From Pseudohoeflea suaedae (GTDB lineage Bacteria; Pseudomonadota; Alphaproteobacteria; Rhizobiales; Rhizobiaceae): DNA of 64,000 bases. The stretch is taken from NCBI RefSeq assembly GCF_004354915.1, contig NZ_SMSI01000001.1, positions 620,001 through 684,000 of the forward strand, written 5' to 3'. Shown here piece after piece: positions 52,536 through 63,817 of the stretch; within the stretch, counting starts at the first letter, position 1, and every line of letters starts with the position of its first letter. The notes under the pieces were generated by a model that was not told the DNA's origin, searched no databases, and saw only the letters and a program-made list of their open reading frames with translations. The translations under genes and the position numbers were made by a program.

Positions 52536-53628
52536 ATCCGCCGAGCCAGAGCGCATTTCCGGAGACGCGCCGACGGTCAACGACATCGCGCGTGTTGCCG
52601 GGGTGTCGCTGGCGACCGTCGATCGCGTGCTCAACGCGCGCCCCGGCGTGCGCAAGGTCACCATCGACAAGGTGCAGACCGCGATCGAGGAACTGGGTTA
52701 TGTCCGCGACCGCGCGGCGGCCAATCTGGCCCGTGGCCGCTTCTACAATCTCCTCTTCATCCTGCCCGACAGCGAGGATGAGTTCGTCGCCACGATCGAG
52801 CAGAAGATCCGCGATTTCACCCGGGTCCAGGGCGGCGACCGCACCCGCGTTCACAAGATCCGCGTCCGCTCCTTCGATCCGAAGGAGGCGGCCAGCATCA
52901 TCGGCCGCATCAATCCGCGCCATTTCCATGGCGTCGCCGTCTTCGGCCCGGAAACGCCTTCCGTGCGCGATGCGATCGACCGGCTCAAGAAGAACGGCGT
53001 CGCCGTCGTCGCCCTCGTCTCCGACCTGCCGAGTTCGGCGCGCGATCATTTCGTCGGCATCGACAACATTTCCGCGGGCAAGACCGCCGGGCGGCTGATG
53101 GGGCGTTTCCTCGGCGGCCGGCGGGGCAAGGTGGTGGTGCTGACGGGCTCGCGGCTTGCCCGCGATCACATCGAGCGGCGTCTGGGCTTCGACACCGTCA
53201 TGCAGGGCGAATATCCGGGCCTTCACATCCTGCCCTCCATCGAGGCGCCGGAGGATCCGGCCCTGTTGCGCCAGCTTCTCTCCCGCGTCTTCGCGCAGGA
53301 CGACATCTGCGCGGTCTATTCCTCGACCGGCGCCAATCGCGGTCTCGTGGGTTTTCTGGAAGGTGCGGGGCTCGGCAGGAACCTCACCGTCATCGGCCAT
53401 GAATTGACCGATATCTCCCGCGAGGCGCTCGAAAGCGGCACATTCGACGCGGTGATCTCGCAGGATGCCGGCCATCTGGTCCGAAGTTCCGTGCGCCTGT
53501 TGCGCGCGCAGATCGACCGCGTTCCCCATGATCCATGGCAGGAACTCATCCGCATCGACATATTTCTCAAGGAAAACATGCCCAGGCTCGCCGAGCCGGA
53601 GAGAGTGGCCGATACACCGGAAGTCTAG
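52528..53628 (+). CDS. LacI-family transcriptional regulator
   Basis: 366 aa. N-terminal helix-turn-helix and hinge: TVNDIARVAGVSLATVDRVL then NARPGVRKVTIDKVQTAIEEL. The periplasmic-binding-type effector domain follows (FYNLLFILPDSEDEF, FVGIDNISAGKTAGRLMG, DDICAVYSSTGANRG). Last gene of the operon, 8-bp overlap with dihydroxyacetone kinase, so it is co-expressed with its targets. Likely binds the CG-centred double operator at 45178-45223 and is released by the transported sugar or triose (inference). Confidence 0.92.
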   Translation: MPRSAEPERISGDAPTVNDIARVAGVSLATVDRVLNARPGVRKVTIDKVQTAIEELGYVRDRAAANLARGRFYNLLFILPDSEDEFVATIEQKIRDFTRVQGGDRTRVHKIRVRSFDPKEAASIIGRINPRHFHGVAVFGPETPSVRDAIDRLKKNGVAVVALVSDLPSSARDHFVGIDNISAGKTAGRLMGRFLGGRRGKVVVLTGSRLARDHIERRLGFDTVMQGEYPGLHILPSIEAPEDPALLRQLLSRVFAQDDICAVYSSTGANRGLVGFLEGAGLGRNLTVIGHELTDISREALESGTFDAVISQDAGHLVRSSVRLLRAQIDRVPHDPWQELIRIDIFLKENMPRLAEPERVADTPEV

Positions 53629-54506
53629 AGCGAGTTGATCGGCAGCTTCAGCATCGGGCGGCCGTCCTTGTCGCGCGGCACTTCGCCCGCGCGCATGTTG
53701 ACCTGCAGCGAAGGCAGGATCAGACGCGGCATCGACAAGGTCGCATCGCGCTCCGTGCGGAACCGTACGAACTCTTCGCGGGTCTTGCCGCCGCCGACAT
53801 GGATGTTGTCGCGCTTCTCGGCACCCACCGTGGTCTCCCACTGGATGTCGCGCCCGTTCGGCCCGTAGTCGTGGCACATGAACAGCCGCATCTCTTCGGG
53901 CAGCGCAAGGATCTTCTGGATCGAATCGTAGAGTTGGCCCGCGTCGCCGCCCGGGAAGTCCGCCCGCGCCGAACCGCCGTCCGGCATGAACAGCGTATCG
54001 CCCACAAAGGCTGCATCGCCGATCACATGCGTCATGCAGGCCGGGGTATGACCCGGCGTGTAGATCGTGAATATCGGCATGCCGCCGATCGTGTAGCTGT
54101 CGCCATCGGTGAACAGCCGGTCGAACTGCGAGCCGTCGCGCTGGAATTCGGTGCCCTCGTTGAAGATCTTGCCGAACGTGTCCTGCACGAGGAGGATCTT
54201 CTCGCCGATGCCGATCTTGCCGCCGAGCTTCTCCTGGATATAGGGCGCCGCCGAGAGGTGGTCGGCATGGACATGGGTCTCGATCAGCCACTCGAGGTCG
54301 TAGCCCTGCGCCTCGATGAAGCCGATCATCCGGTCCGCGCCGTCATGGGTGATGCGGCCCGCCGCCATGTCGATGTCCATCACCGAATCGATGACCGCGC
54401 AGGCAGTCGAGCCCGGATCGCGCACAACATAGGAGATCGTGTTGGTGCCGGCATCGAAGAACGCCGTCACTTCGGGGTGGATGTCCATGTGCAGCGGATA
54501 GTTCAT
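53625..54506 (-). CDS. Persulfide dioxygenase-like MBL-fold hydrolase (ETHE1/Blh type)
   Basis: 293 aa. Metal ligands: ETHVHADHLSAAPYIQ, TIYTPGHTPACMTHVIGD and FVGDTLFMPDGGSARADFPG, then FMCHDYGPNGRDIQWETTVG, the layout of persulfide dioxygenases that oxidise glutathione persulfide or detoxify sulfide. The usual neighbour BigR is not present. Overlaps the LacI gene end by four bases, convergent. Start ATG at 54504-54506. Confidence 0.9.
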   Translation of the reverse strand: MNYPLHMDIHPEVTAFFDAGTNTISYVVRDPGSTACAVIDSVMDIDMAAGRITHDGADRMIGFIEAQGYDLEWLIETHVHADHLSAAPYIQEKLGGKIGIGEKILLVQDTFGKIFNEGTEFQRDGSQFDRLFTDGDSYTIGGMPIFTIYTPGHTPACMTHVIGDAAFVGDTLFMPDGGSARADFPGGDAGQLYDSIQKILALPEEMRLFMCHDYGPNGRDIQWETTVGAEKRDNIHVGGGKTREEFVRFRTERDATLSMPRLILPSLQVNMRAGEVPRDKDGRPMLKLPINSL

Positions 54507-54524
54507 CCGGCGAGCCTGCCTGTC

Positions 54525-54962
54525 TCAGTCGAGAAGCTTTGCCGCGCGCATCAGCGCCAGCTCGTAGCCCTGTGTGCCGCAGCCCACGATGATGCCGTCA
54601 GCGCGGCCCGACACGAAGGAATGATGCCGGAAGGCTTCGCGCTTGTGAACATTGGAGATGTGCACCTCGATCACCGGTCCCTCGAAGGCGTTGAGCGCGT
54701 CGAGGATCGCCACCGAGGTATGCGTGTAGGCGGCCGGATTGATGATGATGGCCGCGGCCTTCTCGCGCGCTTCGTGGATCAGGTCCACGATCGCGCCTTC
54801 GGAATTCGACTGGTGGAAGGCGATGGCAAGGCCCTTGTCGCTTGCAAGCTCGCCGCAGGACTTCTCCACGTCGGCCAGCGTTTCCGCGCCGTAGATCTCC
54901 GGTTCCCGCTTGCCCAGAAGGTTCAGGTTCGGTCCGTTGAGAATGTAGATCGTCTTCGCCAT
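54525..54962 (-). CDS. aroQ: 3-dehydroquinate dehydratase, type II
   Basis: 145 aa dodecameric shikimate enzyme that removes water from 3-dehydroquinate. Signature [20 protein letters not shown] with catalytic Tyr, then [35 protein letters not shown] and [23 protein letters not shown] at 54960-54962 with AAGG upstream gives the normal length. The accBC pair that often follows aroQ is not adjacent here. Confidence 0.96.
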   Translation of the reverse strand: MAKTIYILNGPNLNLLGKREPEIYGAETLADVEKSCGELASDKGLAIAFHQSNSEGAIVDLIHEAREKAAAIIINPAAYTHTSVAILDALNAFEGPVIEVHISNVHKREAFRHHSFVSGRADGIIVGCGTQGYELALMRAAKLLD

Positions 54963-55098
54963 TGTGAGGCCTTTCTTCCGCTCCTCGCTCCGTCCCATGT
55001 TCCCCGGTTTCCGTCAAGAACCTGTCCCTTGGGTCTGTCCGTGCACTACCGGGTTGCAGAAGGTTGTGTTCTATATTTACTCTTGTTTAAATTGCAGG

Positions 55099-55524
55099 AT
55101 GGCTCTCAAGTTTCCACCGGCAATCGGGCTGGTTGTCATCTGCAATTACGACACCGGCTTTAAGCCACCCGAAATGGTCAAGCGACGGCTCGCTGTCGTG
55201 GTTTCCGAGCGTCTGCCTTATCGGGATGGTCTTTGCACCGTGGTTCCTCTGAGTACGACACCGAGCCGCTCCGGTATTCGTTACCAATGCAAGGTGGAAC
55301 TGCCGGTTGATCTTCCCGATACTTTTTCCGGAGCGGTAAAGTGGGCTAAGGCGGATATGCTTGCCACCTTGTCGTATGAGCGGATGAGCTTGCCATTCGA
55401 CGGCCGCTCCGGCACTGGCCGGCGCAGATATTTGCAAATCAGGCTTCCTCCGGCTGAATTGCGTAAGATCCAGTCGGCCATGCTCCATGCCTTGTCGCTC
55501 GAGCACTTGACAAAGGGCGGGTGA
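55099..55524 (+). CDS. PemK/MazF-like protein (possible mRNA interferase)
   Basis: 141 aa. Start ALKFPPAIGLVVICNYDTGF, then VKRRLAVVVSERLPYRDGLC, a PemK/MazF-fold beta core (CTVVPLSTTPSRSGIRYQCK) and WAKADMLATLSYERMSLPFD. The fold would make it a ribosome-independent endoribonuclease. No antitoxin gene is next to it on either side. The ribosome site is poor: AGG directly before ATG. A structured RNA segment follows on the same strand, so the pair may be an RNA-controlled toxin or an mRNA with a structured 3' end. Members of this alphaproteobacterial type may not be toxins. Confidence 0.75.
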   Translation: MALKFPPAIGLVVICNYDTGFKPPEMVKRRLAVVVSERLPYRDGLCTVVPLSTTPSRSGIRYQCKVELPVDLPDTFSGAVKWAKADMLATLSYERMSLPFDGRSGTGRRRYLQIRLPPAELRKIQSAMLHALSLEHLTKGG

Positions 55525-55570
55525 AAGCACACCTTTTGGTTGATTGCGCTCGCCAGAGATGGTGGTGCGC

Positions 55571-55660
55571 CTCAAGTCCGTCGCGAGACGGCGAACCAGT
55601 TGCGGAGCGATACCAAGCTCCGTCGGTTGACAGCCCTGCCTTCCGAGGTGGGGCTTTTTG
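55571..55660 (+). ncRNA. Structured RNA with terminator after the PemK-like gene
   Basis: Three successive hairpins lie on the + strand. The first is CCGTC-GCGA-GACGG (55578-55591) with a GNRA tetraloop. The second is CGGAGC-GATACCAA-GCTCCG (55603-55622). The third is an 8-bp stem, GCCCTGCC with GGTGGGGC (55633-55654), followed by TTTTT, a proper intrinsic terminator. A flanking AACC/GGTT pairing could close hairpin 2. It may be the processed 3' end of the PemK-like mRNA or an independent small RNA. No family identified. Confidence 0.55.
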
Positions 55661-55668
55661 TTTCTGTA

Positions 55669-57102
55669 TCAATCCAGCGAATAGGGAATGATGCCGCGGT
55701 CGTTGGCATCCACGTGCAGCCTGCGCTTGAGCGGCGGCACGGCGCGCTGGTGGCAGTCGCGGCGCTCGCAGATCCGGCAGGAAATGCCGATAGGCTCGAA
55801 GCTCGACGCCTGGCTCAGGTCCAGATCGTCGGCATAGACGAGTTCGTTGGCATGAGTGACTTCGCAACCCAGCGCCAGCGCATAGGTCTGCACAGGGTCG
55901 CGCCAGCCTCCGCTCGCTTTCGTGACCGCAAGTGCGAGGCAGAGATAGCGGATGCCGTCGGGTGTTTCGGCCAGTTGCCGGGTGATCCGGTTCGGCGTTT
56001 CGAAGGCGCGGTGAGCGTTCCACAGCGGACATGCCGAGCCGAAACGGGCGAATTGCAGCTTCGTCGCCGAATGGCGCTTGGTGATGTTGCCCGCCTGGTC
56101 GACGCGGGCGAAGAAGAACGGCACGCCCTTGTGTCCCGGTCGCTGCAATGTCGAAAGCCGGTGCGCCACCTGTTCGATCGAGGTGCCGAACCGGTCGGCG
56201 AGAAGCGTCAGGTCATGCCGCAATTCGCGGGCGGCCGTCAGGAATGCGCCATAGGGCAGGATCGCCGCACCCGCGAAATAGTTGGCGAGTCCGATCCGGC
56301 AGATCGCCGCCGCATCGTTGGAATGAAACGCCGCCTTCTCGATTATCCGGTCGATTGTCGCCTCGTGCTCCAGCAACCCGGTCTGGTGGGCGATCTGGAA
56401 AGCCTGCGTGGAGGCGGGCGTGCGCGCATTGAGCCACAGGACCCGGCTCAGCGGATCGAAATGGCGCAGCGTCTTGCCGTCCTTTTCGCTGCCGTCCTGT
56501 CTTTCGGCGCCGATCGTCACCCGCACCCGGTGCTTGCGCTCGATATGTTCGGCAAGCCCCCTCACAGGGCTGCCGCGGCTCTTCGATATCTGCTCGCCCA
56601 GCTTCTCGCCGGCGAGGTCGAGCTCGTGGATATAGTTGTCGACATAATGGAAGAAGTCGCGCACTTCCTCGTAGGGCGTCGGCTCGCTGAGCGCGCCTGT
56701 CCGCTCCAGCGTTTCGTCGAGTTCGGCGATCTGCTCGCCCGCCCGCCGCATCGCCTGGTGCATGGCGAGAAAGGCCTTGGCGAAGCTCGGCGCGTTCTGC
56801 ACCACCAGCTTCACGTCGGCGCTCGAGGGCTGTGCCGCGCCCACCAGCGGATCGGCGAGCGCTTCCACCACGTCCGCCAGAATCCTGTCGGAATCCTGAT
56901 CCGACAGGCTGGTGATGTCGACGGCGAAATTCTCCGCCAGCGCCAGGAGTACCGCAGCGCTCACGTGGCGCTGGTTGTTCTCGATCTGGTTGAGATAGCT
57001 CGTCGAGATGCCGAGCTTGGCCGCGAATGCCGCCTGCGTCAGTTCGGCCTCCGTGCGGATCGCCCGGATCTTGCCGCCGATGAAGAGCTTTCTCGCACGC
57101 AT
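55669..57102 (-). CDS. pccR: XRE/ScfR-type regulator of propionate metabolism (PccR-like)
   Basis: 477 aa. N-terminal HTH: KIRAIRTEAELTQAAFAAKL then GISTSYLNQIENNQRHVSAA. An ImmA/IrrE-like middle (about 215-300, IAHQTGLLEHEATIDRIIEK) has no complete HExxH, and the C-terminal DUF2083-type domain carries CRICERRDCHQRAVPP, which may bind metal or an acyl-CoA. This is the short-chain-fatty-acid regulator architecture (ScfR: PccR, MccR, RamB). It diverges from pccB with about 140 bp between. PccR proteins activate propionyl-CoA carboxylase genes when propionyl-CoA builds up. Start ATG 57100-57102. Confidence 0.88.
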   Translation of the reverse strand: MRARKLFIGGKIRAIRTEAELTQAAFAAKLGISTSYLNQIENNQRHVSAAVLLALAENFAVDITSLSDQDSDRILADVVEALADPLVGAAQPSSADVKLVVQNAPSFAKAFLAMHQAMRRAGEQIAELDETLERTGALSEPTPYEEVRDFFHYVDNYIHELDLAGEKLGEQISKSRGSPVRGLAEHIERKHRVRVTIGAERQDGSEKDGKTLRHFDPLSRVLWLNARTPASTQAFQIAHQTGLLEHEATIDRIIEKAAFHSNDAAAICRIGLANYFAGAAILPYGAFLTAARELRHDLTLLADRFGTSIEQVAHRLSTLQRPGHKGVPFFFARVDQAGNITKRHSATKLQFARFGSACPLWNAHRAFETPNRITRQLAETPDGIRYLCLALAVTKASGGWRDPVQTYALALGCEVTHANELVYADDLDLSQASSFEPIGISCRICERRDCHQRAVPPLKRRLHVDANDRGIIPYSLD

Positions 57103-57103
57103 A

Positions 57104-57118
57104 TTCGCAATTTCGCAA
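57104..57118. promoter_or_regulatory. TTCGCAA direct repeat in the pccR-pccB intergenic region
   Basis: TTCGCAA at 57104-57110 and 57112-57118, spacing 8 bp, directly upstream of the regulator start and 125 bp before pccB. ScfR regulators recognise TTTGC/GCAAA-type repeats, and this is the only such element in the region. Confidence 0.4.
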
Positions 57119-57243
57119 AATGATGATTTTGATATTTGCTATTTCAACTTGTTCACATTTTCAACCCTGTTCGCGGGTCTCCCGCCACGGTAATGTCGCC
57201 GTCGGATTGCAATCAAACCGGCTGGCCAGCCGGGGGAGTTACC

Positions 57244-58776
57244 ATGCAGGATATTCTCGATCAGCTCGAAGAGCGCCGGGCTCAGGCGCGTCTGGGTGGC
57301 GGTCAGCGGCGTATCGACGCCCAGCACGCCAAGGGCAAGCTGACGGCGCGCGAACGTCTCGACGTCCTTCTCGACGAGGGCTCGTTCGAGGAATACGACA
57401 TGTACAAGGCGCATCGCTGCGTCGATTTCGGCATGGCCTCGCAGCAATATCCCGGCGACGGCGTCATCACCGGCTGGGGCACCATCAACGGCCGTCCGGT
57501 CTATGTCTTTTCCCAGGATTTCACCGTCTTCGGCGGTTCGCTGTCGGAAACCCATGCCGAGAAGATCTGCAAGATCATGGATCTCGCGGTGCAGAACGGC
57601 GCGCCGCTGATCGGCCTCAACGATTCCGGCGGCGCCCGCATCCAGGAGGGCGTGGCCTCGCTCGGCGGCTATGCGGAAGTCTTCTGGCGCAACGTCCAGG
57701 CCTCGGGCGTCATTCCGCAGATCTCCGTCATCATGGGGCCCTGCGCGGGCGGCGCGGTCTATTCGCCCGCCATGACCGATTTCATCTTCATGGTGCGCGA
57801 CACCTCCTACATGTTCGTGACCGGCCCGGACGTGGTCAAGACCGTCACCAACGAGGTCGTCACGGCTGAAGAGCTCGGCGGTGCCTCCACCCACACGAAG
57901 AAATCCTCGGTCGCCGACGGCGCCTTCGACAACGACATCGAGACGCTCTTGGAAATCCGGCGTCTGTTCGACTTCCTGCCTTTGTCCAGTCGCGAGGAGC
58001 CGCCGGTCCTGCCCACCCATGATGAGCAGGGGCGGCTGGAAATGTCGCTCGACACGCTGATCCCGGACAACCCGAACAAGCCCTACGACATGAAGGAGGT
58101 GATCCTGAAGGTCGCCGACGAGGGCGAGTTCTTCGAGATCCAGCAAGACCACGCCAGGAACATCCTCTGCGGCTTCATCCGTCTCAACGGCTCCACCGTC
58201 GGCGTCGTGGCCAACCAGCCGATGGTGCTCGCCGGCTGCCTCGACATCGATTCCGCCAAGAAGGCCGGCCGTTTCGTCCGCTTCTGCGACGCCTTCAACA
58301 TCCCCATCCTGACGCTGGTCGACGTGCCGGGCTTCCTGCCGGGCACCAGCCAGGAATATGGCGGCATCATCAAGCACGGCGCGAAGCTCCTCTTCGCCTA
58401 TGCCGAGGCCACCGTCCCGAAGGTCACCGTCATCACCCGCAAGGCCTATGGCGGCGCCTATGACGTGATGGCCTCCAAGCACATCCGCGCCGACGTCAAT
58501 TATGCCTGGCCCACCGCGCAGATCGCCGTGATGGGCGCCAAGGGCGCGACCGAAATTCTCTACCGCTCCGAACTCGGCGACCCCGACAAGATCGCCGCCC
58601 GGACGAAGGAATACGAGGACCGCTTCGCCAACCCCTTCGTCGCCGCCCAGCGCGGGTTCATCGACGAGGTGATCATGCCCCATTCCACCCGCCGCCGCGT
58701 GCTCCGCGCCTTCGAGATGCTCAAGACCAAGAAGGTCGAGCCCCCGAAGAAGAAGCACGACAACATTCCGCTGTAG
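57244..58776 (+). CDS. pccB: Propionyl-CoA carboxylase beta subunit (carboxyltransferase)
   Basis: 510 aa, full length. Transfers CO2 from carboxybiotin to propionyl-CoA, giving methylmalonyl-CoA. Crotonase-fold signatures: [40 protein letters not shown] (first oxyanion loop), [38 protein letters not shown] and [21 protein letters not shown] at 57244 with GGGGAG upstream. First gene of the propionate operon. Confidence 0.97.
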   Translation: MQDILDQLEERRAQARLGGGQRRIDAQHAKGKLTARERLDVLLDEGSFEEYDMYKAHRCVDFGMASQQYPGDGVITGWGTINGRPVYVFSQDFTVFGGSLSETHAEKICKIMDLAVQNGAPLIGLNDSGGARIQEGVASLGGYAEVFWRNVQASGVIPQISVIMGPCAGGAVYSPAMTDFIFMVRDTSYMFVTGPDVVKTVTNEVVTAEELGGASTHTKKSSVADGAFDNDIETLLEIRRLFDFLPLSSREEPPVLPTHDEQGRLEMSLDTLIPDNPNKPYDMKEVILKVADEGEFFEIQQDHARNILCGFIRLNGSTVGVVANQPMVLAGCLDIDSAKKAGRFVRFCDAFNIPILTLVDVPGFLPGTSQEYGGIIKHGAKLLFAYAEATVPKVTVITRKAYGGAYDVMASKHIRADVNYAWPTAQIAVMGAKGATEILYRSELGDPDKIAARTKEYEDRFANPFVAAQRGFIDEVIMPHSTRRRVLRAFEMLKTKKVEPPKKKHDNIPL

Positions 58777-58858
58777 GGGAGAGCGAGTTTGTCGCAGCGT
58801 CCCCCTCTCTCAGCCAACACGAAATTAGAATTCATCCACACAAGGACTGCCGCCTGAA

Positions 58859-59236
58859 ATGCCCAAACTTCCTGACATGACCAAACATCGCGGCTTTCCC
58901 TCCGGCCTTCCGGGCACCGGGTTCCAGTTCACCGTGCGGCGCGCCAACCCCAAGGGCGCGACGAAGATCATCGAGCGCAAGCGGTTCAACGACCGCACCT
59001 CCACCGAGAAGCTCGCCGACACCGCCTTCCTGCATGCCATCTGGCACATGTTCGGCGATGAGCCCTTCGAGCGCGGCAATCTCGATGCCGGGCGCATTTC
59101 CTGGCTCTTCAACCGCGAGATCGTGCCGGCCGAGAATCCCTTCGATCCGGAAAGCTACGAGGCGCTCCTGAAGATCGACGAACACGCCGCCCGCAAAACC
59201 TATCCCGACGCCTTCAAGGACGTTCTCGACGTATGA
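58859..59236 (+). CDS. Small conserved protein between pccB and pccA
   Basis: 125 aa, no function known to me. Soluble, starting MPKLPDMTKHRGFPSGLPGT, then basic (RRANPKGATKIIERKRFNDR), then acidic and aromatic (FLHAIWHMFGDEPFERGNLD) and a final [19 protein letters not shown]. It overlaps pccA by ATGA and lies 82 bp after pccB, so it is part of the operon. It could be an assembly or stability factor for the carboxylase, by position only. Confidence 0.75.
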   Translation: MPKLPDMTKHRGFPSGLPGTGFQFTVRRANPKGATKIIERKRFNDRTSTEKLADTAFLHAIWHMFGDEPFERGNLDAGRISWLFNREIVPAENPFDPESYEALLKIDEHAARKTYPDAFKDVLDV

Positions 59237-61250
59237 CCACCAAGCCGTTCCAGAAGATCCTCATTGCCAATCGCGGCGAGATTGCCTGCCGGGTGATCGC
59301 CTCGGCGCAGAAGATGGGCATCGCCACCGTCGCCGTCTATTCCGATGCCGACCGCAATGCCGAACATGTGAAGATGGCCGACGAAGCCGTCCATATCGGC
59401 CCGCCGCCGGCCGCCCAGTCCTATCTTCTGGCCGACAGGATCATCGCGGCCTGCAAACAGACCGGCGCCGAGGCCGTGCATCCGGGCTACGGCTTTCTCT
59501 CCGAGCGCGCGTCCTTCTGCGAGGCGCTGGAAAAGGAAGGCATCACCTTCATCGGTCCCAAGCCCAAGGCCATCGAGGCGATGGGCGACAAGATCACCTC
59601 GAAGAAGATCGCGGCCGATGCCGGCGTTTCCACCGTGCCCGGCTTCATGGGGCTGATCGAGGATGCCGACCATGCTGTGAAGATCGCCGGCGAGATCGGC
59701 TATCCGGTGATGATCAAGGCCTCCGCCGGCGGCGGCGGCAAGGGCATGCGGATTGCCTGGAACGACGCCGAGGCGCGCGAGGGTTTCGACCGCTCGAAAT
59801 CCGAGGCAGCCTCCTCCTTCGGCGACGACCGCATCTTTATCGAGAAATTCGTCGAGGAGCCGCGCCATATCGAGATCCAGGTGCTGGCAGACGCGCACGG
59901 CACCTGCCTCTGGCTCAATGAGCGCGAATGTTCGATCCAGCGCCGCAACCAGAAGGTCGTCGAGGAAGCCCCGTCGCCCTTTCTCGATGCCGAAACGCGC
60001 AAGGCCATGGGCGAGCAGTCGGTGGCGCTGGCAAAAGCCGTCGACTACCAGTCCGCCGGCACCGTCGAGTTCATCGTAGACAAGCACCGCAATTTCTATT
60101 TCCTCGAGATGAACACCCGTCTCCAGGTCGAGCATCCGGTCACCGAACTGATCACCGGCATCGATCTCGTCGAGCAGATGATCCGCATCGCAGCGGGCGA
60201 GAAACTGGCGCTCACGCAGGATGATGTGACTATCAACGGCTGGGCCATCGAAAGCCGGCTCTATGCCGAGGATCCCTACCGCAACTTCCTGCCCTCGATC
60301 GGCCGCCTGACCCGCTACCGCCCGCCCGCCGAAATCCGCAATGTCGACGGCGTGACGCTCAGGAACGATACCGGCGTGACCGAGGGATCCGAGATCTCGA
60401 TGTTCTACGACCCGATGATCGCCAAGCTCTGCACCCATGCGCCCGACAGGCTTCCGGCCATCGACGCGATGGCGGAGGCGCTCGACCGTTTCGAACTCGA
60501 AGGCATCGGCCACAACATCCCGTTCCTGTCGGCGCTGATGGGCCATCCGCGCTGGCGCGAGGGACGGCTGTCGACCGGCTTCATCGCCGAGGAATATCCC
60601 GATGGCTTCGCGCCCACCGAGCCCGACGAGGCGGCACTCGGCGAATTCGCCGTCGCGGCAGCGCTCCTGTCCCACATCCACTCCGAGCGCAACGCCTGGA
60701 TCTCCGGCGCGCGCTTCCCGCAGGCTGAACGGCGTGCGCAGGAGGAAAAAGTCGTCCGCCTCGCGGGCGCCGAGCGCCGGGTGAGCATCGATGACACCGA
60801 CGGCTCCTTCGCCGTCCATCTCGACGGCGCGAGCCGCGGCGTCGTCTATACCGGCTGGGCGCCGGGCGATACGCTGGCCGAGGTGGAACTCGACGACCGC
60901 TCGCTGGTCTTCAAGGTCCGGGCCATCGCCGGCGGCTTCAATCTGAGCCATCACGGCGTCGATCTCGATGTCCGCGTCTATTCCCCGCGCGTCGCCGCAC
61001 TCGCGGCCCTGATGCCGGAGAAGGTGGCGCCCGATACCTCGAACCTGCTGCTCTGTCCCATGCCCGGCCTCGTCGTCTCCATCGCCGTCAAGGAGGGCGA
61101 CACGGTCGAGGCGGGTCAGACGCTTGCCGTCATCGAGGCCATGAAGATGGAAAACGTGCTCAAGGCCGAAAAGCGCGCCGTCGTCAGCAAGATCCCCGTC
61201 GCCGCCGGCGACAGCCTGGCCGTCGACGAGGTCATCATGGAGTTCGGGGA

Positions 61251-61254
<4 letters not shown>
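59233..61254 (+). CDS. pccA: Propionyl-CoA carboxylase alpha subunit (biotin carboxylase + BCCP)
   Basis: 673 aa. Biotin carboxylase half: [20 protein letters not shown], the ATP-grasp loop [36 protein letters not shown] and [19 protein letters not shown] middle BT-type domain (about 470-590) docks the beta subunit. The C-terminal biotinyl domain has [13 protein letters not shown] with the biotinylated Lys. ATP, bicarbonate and biotin dependent. Start overlaps the small gene; its stop overlaps the mutase start. Confidence 0.97.
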
Positions 61255-63389
<2,135 letters not shown>

Positions 63390-63524
63390 GACTGCCGTGC
63401 GCCCATCATAGCATTCCGTCGTGATGCTCACCTTTCTTTCGTCGTCCGGGCCCGTCCGCCTTGATGCTCACCCCTCCATCGTCATGGTCACCCCTTCGTC
63501 TCCATGCTCGTCCACCTCTCGTCA

Positions 63525-63545
63525 TCCTCGGGCTTGACCCGAGGA
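63525..63545 (+). repeat. REP-like palindrome, divergent copy
   Basis: TCCTCGGG-CTTGA-CCCGAGGA, a perfect 8-bp stem with a 5-nt centre. Same architecture as the two copies that follow, but with a different arm sequence. Confidence 0.75.
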
Positions 63546-63657
63546 TCCAGAATGGCGCGGCCACTCCGTCTCTCTCGAGGCCGAGAAAGCGTTGCGGCGT
63601 CTTGGCCAAAACCTGGGTGCCGGAAATCGCGGGGGGAAGAAACGCGAACCCCGCCTC

Positions 63658-63689
63658 TCGTCATGCCCGGACTTGATCCGGGCATCCAT
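63658..63689 (+). repeat. REP-like palindromic element, copy A
   Basis: 32-bp element containing TGCCCGGA-CTTGA-TCCGGGCA (63664-63684). Its exact reverse complement recurs at 63786-63817. This type of dispersed palindrome is common between genes in Hyphomicrobiales. Confidence 0.85.
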
Positions 63690-63785
63690 TCCGTGATGCC
63701 GCAAGGCTCACGATCCATCGCCTGTTCCCAACCACATCTTGCCCTCGCCTTTGGGGGATATCGAACACGCCCCGCGCCTTGAGGC

Positions 63786-63817
63786 ATGGATGCCCGGATC
63801 AAGTCCGGGCATGACGA
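63786..63817 (-). repeat. REP-like palindromic element, copy B (inverted)
   Basis: Exact reverse complement of 63658-63689, 96 bp away. The pair could form a long hairpin in transcripts reading past the methylmalonyl-CoA mutase gene. Confidence 0.85.

Noticed and set aside
49815-52670. 951-codon minus frame across the ATPase and kinase genes
   Set aside because: It spans several real, overlapping + strand genes and has no domain signature; a codon-bias shadow.
63461-63676. Small genes at the right edge
   Set aside because: Their text (VILGLDPRIQ and similar) is the translation of REP-like palindromes, a common source of false genes in this group.
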